A stretch of 7,707 bases of DNA from JAKAJA01 sp037440125. GTDB lineage: Bacteria; Acidobacteriota; UBA4820; DSQY01. The first letter of the stretch is position 1. The number at the start of each line of letters is the position of its first letter. Shown piece after piece: positions 1-7,707 of this stretch. The translations under genes and the position numbers were made by a program. The notes under the pieces were generated by a model that did no database searches, was not told the DNA's origin, and saw nothing but the letters and a program-made list of their open reading frames with translations. The DNA is taken from the NCBI GenBank assembly GCA_037440125.1, contig JBBIUU010000126.1, forward strand, positions 1 through 7,707, in the 5' to 3' direction.

Positions 1-1020
1 TGCGCGGGCTCGGCGCTCTACCTCTACGCGTCGACGGTTCCCGGCGCGACCTACAGTTGGACGGGGCCCAGCGGGTTCAGCTCGTCCCTCCAGAACCCCG
101 TCATCCTGAATGCGCCGACGGCCGCCGCCGGGGTCTACTCCGTGACGGCCACGGTGGGCGGGTGCACGTCGGTCCCGTCCACGACGACCGCAGTGGTGAA
201 CGCGGCAACCGCCTCACCGAGCTTCACGTCGGCCCTGCCCATCCCCGATGTGGCCTCGGCCCAGGCCCAGCAGGTCGTCACGGTCACGAACACGTCGGGA
301 AGTTCCATGCCCACGTCCCTCGCCTTCACCTGGGCCCCCGCCTTCACCTTCAGCGCTCCCTCCACGAGCGTGCCGCTGGGGTTCTGGCAGGAGATGCGCC
401 CGTACGGCTCGCCCTACATTCCCACCTTCGCCTGCTCCATCCTGTGGAGCGTCGCCTCGAGCACCTTCTTCGCCGACGTGAACGGCAACGGGGCCTACGA
501 CCCCGGGGTCGATCACCCTGTCTCCGTGGTCGGGAACACGGTCACCCTCTCGAGGACCCTACCTCCGGGATCGGTAGAGAGCGCCGACGTGGGGTACCGC
601 CTCGTCCTGCAGAGCGCGCTCATCACGAGCCCCGACGCGGGGAACTACCCGGTCACCGTGACGTTGGCCCTGAGTTGCGGGACCTGGAGCGCCGCCCTCA
701 GCCAGTCCATCCAGCCCTCTTCGGCAGGCTGCCCGCCCGGAGAGAGCCTGAATGATCTCGGCAACGTGGTCCGCGTCACCAAGTCGGGGAGCACCTTCAC
801 CGTGTCCTGGAGCGGCGCGCCGACGCCCACGTGCGCGCTGGAATACGCAGCGTTCATGTCCACGGACTGCAAGACCTGGACGGCGTACGGCCCCCTGGCG
901 ACGGTGGCCACGTCGCAGAGCTCCGTGACCGCCGGGCTCGGCCTCAACGTGGCCTACATCCTCGTCGCCGAGATGGGGCCCGACGGGATGATGGGCCCCC
1001 TGGGCGCCTACGGGCAGTGA
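1..1020 (+). CDS. Secreted Ig/PKD-like and FN3-like domain protein, C-terminal part (5' end outside window)
   Basis: The frame is open from the first base to the TGA at 1018-1020, giving 339 residues with no start, so the N terminus lies upstream. The first ~60 residues look like a PKD/Ig-type repeat of bacterial surface proteins (TYSWTGPSGF, then NPVILNAPTAAAGVYSVTAT and GGCTS). The middle (about residues 75-245) is Ser/Thr/Val-rich beta-type sequence with DVNGNGAYDPG, an acidic, calcium-binding-like loop. The last ~90 residues (VTKSGSTFTVSWSG, then a conserved-looking end, GPDGMMGPLGAYGQ) resemble a terminal FN3-like module. Low charge and Thr/Ser richness fit an exported protein. No sortase motif, transmembrane anchor or obvious type IX sorting domain is visible at the C terminus. 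The specific function is unknown; an adhesin or cell-surface structural role is only inference. The gene ends in two hairpins and is separated from the next gene by 200 bp, so it is probably transcribed independently. Confidence 0.8.
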   Translation, partial: CAGSALYLYASTVPGATYSWTGPSGFSSSLQNPVILNAPTAAAGVYSVTATVGGCTSVPSTTTAVVNAATASPSFTSALPIPDVASAQAQQVVTVTNTSGSSMPTSLAFTWAPAFTFSAPSTSVPLGFWQEMRPYGSPYIPTFACSILWSVASSTFFADVNGNGAYDPGVDHPVSVVGNTVTLSRTLPPGSVESADVGYRLVLQSALITSPDAGNYPVTVTLALSCGTWSAALSQSIQPSSAGCPPGESLNDLGNVVRVTKSGSTFTVSWSGAPTPTCALEYAAFMSTDCKTWTAYGPLATVATSQSSVTAGLGLNVAYILVAEMGPDGMMGPLGAYGQ

Positions 1021-1025
1021 CCTGA

Positions 1026-1086
1026 CGGGCCTTCGGGCCCGCTCTCCGCACCACCACCGCGCCGCCCCTTTTCGGAGGGGCGGCGC
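1026..1086. terminator. Pair of hairpins after the secreted-protein gene
   Basis: The first hairpin is CGGGCC-TTCG-GGCCCG (1026-1041), a 6-bp stem closed by a stable TTCG tetraloop, 5 bp after the stop codon. The second is a perfect 11-bp stem, GCGCCGCCCCT (1059-1069) pairing with 1076-1086 around a 6-base loop. Neither is followed by a T-tract, so classic intrinsic termination on the + strand is not shown. They may protect the mRNA 3' end or assist termination. Confidence 0.5.
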
Positions 1087-1220
1087 CACCTTGCTGGGCG
1101 GCGCGAAAAGGGAATGGTGCGTCGCTCATCCCTGTTGGGTATAGTGACCGCCGGAGGGCCGCGCGGAGATTTCTCGCGCCACGGCCCGTATCGACTTCAA
1201 GCGATGAGAGGAGAACCACG

Positions 1221-2276
1221 ATGACCAAAGTTCCTGCGTACGCCGCCCCCTCGGCCAGAGAACCGCTGAAGCCCCACACCGTCGAGCGCCGGGACCCCGG
1301 CCCCCACGACGTTCACATCGACATTCTCTACTGCGGCATCTGCCACTCGGACATCCACCAGGTCCGCGACGAGTGGGGCGGCTCCATCTTCCCCATGGTG
1401 CCCGGCCACGAGATCGTGGGCCGCGTGAAGGTCGTGGGCGCCGAGGTGAAGAAGTTCAAGGTCGGCGACATGGCGGGCGTGGGCTGCATGGTGGACTCGT
1501 GCCGCGAGTGCGAGCCCTGCAAGGAGGACCTCGAGCAGTTCTGCCACAAGGGCGCCGCCTTCACCTACAACGGCACCGAGATGGACCGGAAGACCCTCAC
1601 CTACGGCGGCTACTCCACGCAGGTCGTGGTGGACGAGCGCTTCGTCCTGAAGGTCCCCGAGGGGCTCGACCCCGCGGGCGCCGCGCCGCTCCTCTGCGCG
1701 GGCATCACCACCTACTCCCCGCTGCGCCAGTGGAACTGCAAGAAGGGCGACAAGGTCGGCGTGGTGGGCCTGGGCGGCCTGGGCCATATGGCCGTGAAGC
1801 TCGCCGCCTCCATGGGCGCCGAGGTGACCATGCTCAGCACCTCGAAGGCCAAGGAGGCCGACGCCCGAAAGCTCGGCGCGCACGCCTTCGCGCTCACGAG
1901 CGACGAGGCCACTTTCCAGAAGCTCGCCGGGCACTTCGACCTCATCATCAACACCATCTCGGCGCCCCACGACTACAACAAGTACCTGGGCATGCTCAAG
2001 CCCAAGGGCGCCATGGTCGTGGTGGGCGTGCCGCCCGAGGCGACGCCCGTGCACGCCATGTCCCTCATCTTCGGTAACAAGCGCCTCGCGGGCTCCCTCA
2101 TCGGGGGCATCGCCGAGACGCAGGAGATGCTCGACTACTGCGGGAAGCACAAGATCGTCTCCGAGATCGAAATCATCCCCGTCCAGAAAGTGAACGAGGC
2201 CTACGAGCGCATGCTCAAGGGCGACGTGCGCTACCGGTTCGTCATCGACTGCGCGAGCTTGAAGGGCGGGGATTAG
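1221..2276 (+). CDS. Zinc-dependent NAD(P)-dependent alcohol dehydrogenase (YahK / cinnamyl-alcohol dehydrogenase type)
   Basis: Complete 351-residue medium-chain dehydrogenase, expected to interconvert aldehydes and primary alcohols in the cytoplasm. Sequence evidence: catalytic-zinc motif CGICHSD at residues 38-44 (Cys38), GHE at 62-64 (His63) and a third ligand Cys159 in LLCAGITTYSPL; structural-zinc cysteines 94, 97, 100 and 108; Rossmann motif GLGGLG at 183-188; and STSK at 206-209, where cinnamyl-type enzymes favour NADPH. Length and the C-terminal GGIAETQEML...YERMLKGDVRYRFVID block match E. coli YahK-type aldehyde reductases. AGGAG (1209-1213) lies 7 bases before the ATG, which fixes the start. 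A weak -10-like TATAGT lies at 1140-1145 without a good -35. The gene appears monocistronic; its stop codon sits inside a 16-bp tandem duplication. Physiological substrate unknown; detoxification of aldehydes is plausible. All ligand residues are intact. Confidence 0.95.
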   Translation: MTKVPAYAAPSAREPLKPHTVERRDPGPHDVHIDILYCGICHSDIHQVRDEWGGSIFPMVPGHEIVGRVKVVGAEVKKFKVGDMAGVGCMVDSCRECEPCKEDLEQFCHKGAAFTYNGTEMDRKTLTYGGYSTQVVVDERFVLKVPEGLDPAGAAPLLCAGITTYSPLRQWNCKKGDKVGVVGLGGLGHMAVKLAASMGAEVTMLSTSKAKEADARKLGAHAFALTSDEATFQKLAGHFDLIINTISAPHDYNKYLGMLKPKGAMVVVGVPPEATPVHAMSLIFGNKRLAGSLIGGIAETQEMLDYCGKHKIVSEIEIIPVQKVNEAYERMLKGDVRYRFVIDCASLKGGD

Positions 2277-2300
2277 GGGAGTGGGGAATTAGGGGAGTAG
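2269..2300. repeat. 16-bp tandem pair overlapping the dehydrogenase stop codon
   Basis: Two adjacent 16-base units, GGGATTAGGGGAGTGG (2269-2284) and GGAATTAGGGGAGTAG (2285-2300), match at 14 of 16 positions. The TAG stop codon of the dehydrogenase gene lies in the first unit, so the last codon and the stop are part of the repeat. Confidence 0.7.
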
Positions 2301-2330
2301 GAAATCGTCCTCGCGCGTCTGGCTGTGGGA

Positions 2331-2460
2331 GCGACCTCCAGGTCGCGAACCATTCCTCCCGAACGTCAGATCCGTCGTAGGAGGCCTCTTCCGAGGCCGA
2401 TCCTTTTCCTAGAGAATCGCGGTTTGGAGACCGCGATGGCACCGACGCGGCGATGCGTCG
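2331..2460. repeat. Cluster of four short REP-like hairpins
   Basis: Four perfect small stem-loops lie in a row: GCGACC-TCCA-GGTCGC (2331-2346), GGCCTC-TTCC-GAGGCC (2383-2398), ATCGCGGT-TTGGAG-ACCGCGAT (2416-2437) and CGACGC-GGCGAT-GCGTCG (2443-2460). The first two are preceded by similar strings (TGTGGGA, CGTAGGA). They resemble repetitive extragenic palindromes. A role in ending or stabilising the upstream mRNA is possible. No REP-type transposase gene is seen in the window. Confidence 0.55.
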
Positions 2461-2492
2461 AGGGGGCGATGCGGGGAGGGGGCGACGCGGGG
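2461..2492. repeat. 16-bp G-rich tandem pair
   Basis: AGGGGGCGATGCGGGG (2461-2476) is followed directly by AGGGGGCGACGCGGGG (2477-2492), matching at 15 of 16 positions. It lies just after the hairpin cluster. No function can be read from it. Confidence 0.6.
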
Positions 2493-2556
2493 CAGAACAC
2501 GAACAGGCGGCAACGCCTCCAGTTCTTTTCCTCCCCGCTACTTGCTTCCTGCTCCC

Positions 2557-2600
2557 GTCATCCTGAGGGCGCCTTGGAGGGGAAGTCAGTCTCAGGATCC
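2557..2600 (+). repeat. GTCATCCTGAG palindromic repeat, type A, + copy (A0)
   Basis: The copy opens with GTCATCCTGAGGGC and closes with CAGTCTCAGGATC, so its ends form an ATCCTGAG/CTCAGGAT dyad. It differs by about 3 bases from the copy at 7653-7707 over the shared 43 bases. The same sequence occurs inverted at 6466-6520. It is an intergenic, non-coding multicopy element. Confidence 0.8.
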
Positions 2601-2637
2601 CAGCTCAGGGGTCGTTCCAAGGGTAGCCTGGGATGAC
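2597..2637 (+). repeat. Diverged GTCAT-type palindromic repeat overlapping A0
   Basis: ATCCCAG (2597-2603) pairs with CTGGGAT (2628-2634) and is followed by GAC. This is the same end layout as the type B repeats (ATTCCAG...CTGGAATGAC), so it looks like a variant B copy joined end-on to the type A copy. Confidence 0.5.
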
Positions 2638-2660
2638 AAGCACGTCTTCGCGGGATGGCG

Positions 2661-2706
2661 CGAGATTCCAGCACAGGAGCCCGCTGCTGGCTCAGTCTGG
2701 AATGAC
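2661..2706 (+). repeat. GTCATTCCAG palindromic repeat, type B, + copy (B0)
   Basis: The copy begins CGAGATTCCAGCACAGGAGC and ends CTGGAATGAC, with ATTCCAG/CTGGAAT as a 7-bp terminal dyad. The same element appears inverted at 6410-6454 and 6534-6580 and direct at 7554-7598. A further, more decayed relative may begin at about 2740 (GTCGTTCCGGCGACCGGAGG), but that assignment is weak. Confidence 0.75.
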
Positions 2707-2852
2707 GGCACGATGGGGTCCCGCAGAGCTCCCGCACCCGTCGTTCCGGCGACCGGAGGGAGTCCAGAATCTGGACGGATTTTCGGATGTGGGATTTGGG
2801 ACTTGGGAAACGAAGGCGAAATGCGTTGTTCTCCCCTCATCACCCATCACCT

Positions 2853-2884
2853 GATCACCCGATCACCCGATCACCCGATCACCC
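2853..2884. repeat. 8-bp tandem repeat GATCACCC x4
   Basis: Four perfect head-to-tail GATCACCC units occupy 2853-2884, flanked by degenerate units (ATCACCC, ATCACCT before and GATGACC after), so the array spans roughly 2838-2891. An 8-base period makes unit-number change by slippage likely. The array ends about 20 bp before the promoter of the polymerase gene. Confidence 0.85.
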
Positions 2885-2907
2885 GATGACCGGTCCCCGC
2901 CGACCTC

Positions 2908-2936
2908 TTGCATTAATAGTCATTAATGACTATATT
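2908..2936 (+). promoter_or_regulatory. Sigma-70-type promoter of the polymerase gene
   Basis: TTGCAT (2908-2913) and TATATT (2931-2936) are separated by exactly 17 bp, within an AT-rich island in otherwise high-GC DNA. The -10 matches the consensus at 5 of 6 positions, the -35 only at 3 of 6. The predicted transcript would begin near 2943, leaving a leader of about 47 bases before the GTG start at 2990. Confidence 0.6.
2916..2933. promoter_or_regulatory. 18-bp perfect palindrome, candidate repressor operator
   Basis: ATAGTCATTAATGACTAT is a perfect inverted repeat covering most of the -35/-10 spacer and the first three bases of the -10 box. A dimeric protein bound there would block RNA polymerase. 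An additional half-site, AATAGTCAC, occurs at 2949-2957, just after the predicted start point. It does not match the usual LexA boxes (CTGT-N8-ACAG, GAAC-N4-GTTC, GTTC-N7-GTTC), so the regulator cannot be named. Confidence 0.6.
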
Positions 2937-2989
2937 GTGGCCATGGCGAATAGTCACGTCTTTCGGCGTGCGGTCGCCGGGAGGCCGCC

Positions 2990-6393
<3,404 letters not shown>

Positions 6394-6409
6394 GGTGCTG
6401 CTTCTCCCC

Positions 6410-6454
6410 GTCATTCCAGACGTTCCTTCGAAGGGCTCCTGTGCTGGAATCTCG
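6410..6454 (-). repeat. GTCAT palindromic repeat, type B, - copy (B1)
   Basis: It runs from GTCATTCCAG (6410-6419) to CTGGAATCTCG (6444-6454), with the central perfect palindrome CCTTCGAAGG. It begins 16 bases after the polymerase stop codon and may form the 3' hairpin of that transcript. Confidence 0.8.
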
Positions 6455-6465
6455 CCGGTTCCCGC

Positions 6466-6520
6466 AAGCAGAGGCGAGATCCTGAGACTGACTTCCCTTC
6501 CAAGGAGCCCTCAGGATGAC
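6466..6520 (-). repeat. GTCAT palindromic repeat, type A, - copy (A1)
   Basis: This 55-base copy is the reverse complement of 7653-7707 with a single mismatch (54 of 55). It carries the tail AAGCAGAGGCGAGATC outside the CCTGAG/CTCAGG dyad. Together with B1 and B2 it fills the space between the converging polymerase gene and kinase remnant, a usual location for extragenic palindromes. Confidence 0.85.
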
Positions 6521-6533
6521 CTGCATCCCCATC

Positions 6534-6580
6534 GTCATTCCAGGCGGCTCAGTCGAAGGGCTCCCATGCTGGAATCTCGG
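6534..6580 (-). repeat. GTCAT palindromic repeat, type B, - copy (B2)
   Basis: It runs from GTCATTCCAGGCGGCTC to GCTGGAATCTCGG, with the ATTCCAG/CTGGAAT terminal dyad. It ends 12 bases from the stop codon of the kinase remnant on the opposite strand. Confidence 0.8.
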
Positions 6581-6591
6581 CGGCGCCGTCC

Positions 6592-6825
6592 TCATGCCCC
6601 ACCCCCCTCCGCGGCCACGGGGCCAGGCCCGAGCGTGAAATAGAACGTCGCGCCCTTGCCCTTCTCGCCCTCGGCCCACACGGTGCCGCCATGGCGCCGG
6701 ACGATCCGGTGCACCGTCGCGAGGCCGATGCCCGCCCCGGGGAAGTCCTCCTTGTCATGCAGCCGCTGGAATGGCTGGAAGAGCCTGTCGACATGCGCCA
6801 TGTCGAACCCCGCGCCGGCAGACGT
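6592..6825 (-). pseudogene. Remnant of a sensor histidine kinase (3' end, HATPase domain)
   Basis: Read on the minus strand, about 77 residues match the end of a histidine-kinase ATP-binding domain: AGAGFDM (end of the G1 box), LFQPFQRLH, EDFPGAGIGLATV (G2 box), HRIVRRHGGTVWAEG and KGATFYFTL, then an alanine/glycine tail and TGA at 6594-6592. This wording is typical of bacteriophytochrome- and PAS-type kinases. The N box, the dimerisation/phosphoacceptor His domain and any sensor domain are missing. Similarity fades upstream of about 6825, and an in-frame stop lies at 6876-6874. The open frame could begin at a TTG at 6870-6868, but a 92-residue product without the N box or phosphoacceptor histidine would not be a kinase. 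Best read as a truncated, dead gene left after deletion or rearrangement; the break lies in repeat-rich DNA. Confidence 0.75.
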
Positions 6826-6875
6826 TTCCCACCCGAGGCCCAGGGCCGCGTCGCCCCAACGTGGACCCAATCGTC

Positions 6876-7280
6876 ACATCTCGGACCTCGCGCCGGTCAA
6901 GGAGCGGGCTGGAAGCGCGTCTCACCCTTCGAGTTTAGGGCGGCAGGAAACCGGTGTCCAGTTGGGGCCCGACACGGACCTCTTGGCAGGCACGGCGCCT
7001 TTCGGCGGGTCGCGCGACGTGTGTTCAGCGCGCGAAGGCGAAGGCCGCGTCGCCGTCCCTTCTCGGGCCCGACGACGCGGCCGGTGGATCTATCCGACGG
7101 GACGAAAGCACGTCCCTTGCCAACGAGCCCGGAACGACCTCTGCTCCCGGGTCCCCTGTCGCGGACGGCGGAGGAAATCCGTTGGGAATCCAGATGTTCC
7201 AGGGCTCTAGTGGCGAGGCTTCCCATGTTTCCCTGGCGGGCTGGCCGCTCGGACCCCCCTTTGGACGTGGATGAACGCCG
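6876..7280. other. Spacer with no recognisable gene
   Basis: Several open frames cross this stretch on both strands, as expected in GC-rich DNA, but none gives a recognisable protein, a good ribosome-binding site or a clear codon bias. A short CGCC-TTTC-GGCG hairpin lies at 6996-7007. It could hold decayed upstream parts of the kinase gene, but no similarity is visible. Confidence 0.5.
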
Positions 7281-7322
7281 CGCCATTTTGATGTGGCGGA
7301 CCCCGGCCCGCGCCACTTTGGC
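7281..7322. promoter_or_regulatory. Two dyads 30 bp apart, candidate enhancer-binding-protein sites
   Basis: CGCCA-N8-TGGCG (7281-7298) and GCCA-CTT-TGGC (7312-7322) both begin within similar strings (CGCGCCATTTTG and CGCGCCACTTTG) offset by exactly 30 bases, about three helical turns. They lie roughly 95-130 bp upstream of the predicted sigma-54 start point, the usual location for activator sites. Confidence 0.35.
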
Positions 7323-7388
7323 CGCCCGCCGAACACCGGAATCCCGAAAATGAGGGCGATCGAGGCCCTTTTGACGAGGAAATCCACA

Positions 7389-7405
7389 TGGCACGGGGGT
7401 TGCTT
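7389..7405 (+). promoter_or_regulatory. Sigma-54 (RpoN) promoter
   Basis: TGGCACGGGGGTTGCTT matches the sigma-54 consensus TGGCAC-N5-TTGCW at every defined position, with GG (7390-7391) and GC (7402-7403) separated by exactly 10 bases. Transcription would start near 7415. Such promoters need an ATP-driven enhancer-binding activator, consistent with dyads upstream at 7281-7322. Confidence 0.85.
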
Positions 7406-7414
7406 TGGATTGAG

Positions 7415-7539
7415 CTGGAGTGAATCTCGGACAAGGGGCCTGACTCACCCCAGCTCCGGAGGGTCCGGGGCAACACCACCGAGAGACACCTCCAAACCTC
7501 CGAAGGGCCTGCTACCTCCCGGCGGGCCCTTTTCCTTTT
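7415..7539 (+). ncRNA. Candidate sigma-54-dependent small RNA with CCTCC anti-Shine-Dalgarno motifs
   Basis: About 120 nt lie between the sigma-54 promoter and an intrinsic terminator. No plausible coding sequence occurs in between. A 5' stem-loop pairs 7412-7426 with 7442-7456 (13 of 15 positions) around a 15-base loop; if transcription starts at 7415 the first three positions are lost but the stem remains. A C/A-rich, apparently unpaired stretch (7469-7501) holds CCTCC at 7489-7493 and 7497-7501, and a third copy (CCTCCC, 7515-7520) is exposed in the terminator loop. CCTCC complements Shine-Dalgarno GGAGG, so the RNA could base-pair with ribosome-binding sites of many mRNAs, as C-rich-loop bacterial sRNAs do. 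No known RNA family is recognised. Alternatively it is a leader with an attenuator for a gene beyond the window. Confidence 0.6.
7502..7539 (+). terminator. Intrinsic terminator of the small RNA
   Basis: AAGGGCCTGC (7503-7512) pairs with GCGGGCCCTT (7522-7531), a 10-bp stem with one T-G wobble and a 9-base loop TACCTCCCG, running straight into TTTTCCTTTT (7530-7539). This is the only hairpin in the window with a proper T-tract. Confidence 0.85.
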
Positions 7540-7553
7540 GGGGTATCGAGGCT

Positions 7554-7598
7554 CGAGATTCCAGCACAGGAGCCTTTCGAAGGGCCGTCTGGAATGAC
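7554..7598 (+). repeat. GTCAT palindromic repeat, type B, + copy (B3)
   Basis: CGAGATTCCAGCACAGGAGC (7554-7573) through CTGGAATGAC (7589-7598), with TTCGAA at the centre. It lies 15 bases after the small-RNA terminator and starts with the same 20 bases as the copy at 2661. Confidence 0.8.
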
Positions 7599-7610
7599 GG
7601 GCTCGGAGCC

Positions 7611-7649
7611 GTCATCCTGAGGGCCGCTTGGAAGGGAAGTCAGTCTCAG
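7611..7649 (+). repeat. GTCAT palindromic repeat, type A, + copy (A2)
   Basis: GTCATCCTGAGGGC through GTCAGTCTCAG, two differences from the next copy over 39 bases. It lacks the GATCTCGCC tail present in A1 and A3 and is followed after three bases by A3, giving a head-to-tail pair. Confidence 0.8.
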
Positions 7650-7652
7650 CCG

Positions 7653-7707
7653 GTCATCCTGAGGGCTTCTTGGAAGGGAAGTCAGTCTCAGGATCTCGCC
7701 TCTGCTT
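7653..7707 (+). repeat. GTCAT palindromic repeat, type A, + copy (A3), running out of the window
   Basis: Matches the inverted copy at 6466-6520 at 54 of 55 positions, including the tail CTCGCCTCTGCTT. The repeat may continue past the window edge, since the inverted copy is flanked by GGTTCCCGC. Confidence 0.85.

Noticed and set aside
1197..2150. 317-residue minus-strand frame opposite the alcohol dehydrogenase gene
   Set aside because: Shadow frame; the + strand encodes an intact enzyme with all zinc ligands and a good ribosome-binding site.
2325..2889. Small + strand frames in the repeat-rich spacer
   Set aside because: They consist of translated palindromic and tandem repeats with no start signals.
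2838..2891. CRISPR array
   Set aside because: The repeating unit is 8 bp, head to tail, with no spacers.
6691..7353. Long + strand frames over the kinase remnant and small-RNA upstream region
   Set aside because: No recognisable domain or ribosome-binding site, and they run antisense to clear HATPase motifs.
7388..7423. 11-codon ORF (MARGLLWIELE) with GAGGA upstream
   Set aside because: It coincides with the perfect sigma-54 promoter; transcription from that promoter would start after its ATG. Chance short frame more likely, although a leader peptide from an upstream promoter cannot be ruled out.

Overview
The window is high-GC bacterial DNA with codons ending almost always in G or C. It comes from a draft assembly: a run of exactly 100 N (3203-3302) marks a scaffold join. 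The dense mix of intergenic palindromic repeats, a secreted Ig/FN3-like protein and a consensus sigma-54 promoter would fit an Acidobacteriota- or Deltaproteobacteria-like genome. That placement is a guess, because no marker gene is present.

Layout. 1-1020: C-terminal part of a large secreted protein with Ig/PKD-like and FN3-like domains, followed by two hairpins. 1221-2276: complete YahK/cinnamyl-type zinc alcohol dehydrogenase. 2277-2989: repeat-rich spacer with 16-bp tandem pairs, four short hairpins, GTCAT-ended palindromic repeats and an 8-bp tandem repeat, ending in a promoter with a perfect 18-bp palindrome. 2990-6393: one gene for an error-prone DnaE2-type polymerase. The N run splits it artificially: the 55 bases before and after the gap are identical, and collapsing them restores one continuous frame of 1082 codons. 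6394-7707: more GTCAT repeats, a decayed histidine-kinase 3' end on the minus strand, about 400 bp with nothing recognisable, then a sigma-54 promoter driving a probable small RNA with its own terminator, then further repeats.

Most interesting points. (1) A palindromic element built from 7-bp units (GGAATTC/GGAAAGC) sits twice inside the polymerase reading frame, once in the PHP domain and once in the linker before the OB fold. The two copies are read in different frames. The unit has no stop codon in any of six frames, so the element can enter genes without breaking them, much as Rickettsia palindromic elements do. (2) A perfect sigma-54 promoter (7389-7405) is followed about 90-125 nt later by an intrinsic terminator; the RNA between has three CCTCC anti-Shine-Dalgarno motifs, one in the terminator loop. 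(3) The polymerase promoter carries an operator-like palindrome across its spacer and -10 box that is not one of the common LexA box types.

The genes do not form an evident pathway. The polymerase stands alone, without imuA/imuB in the window, and appears to have its own repressor-controlled promoter.
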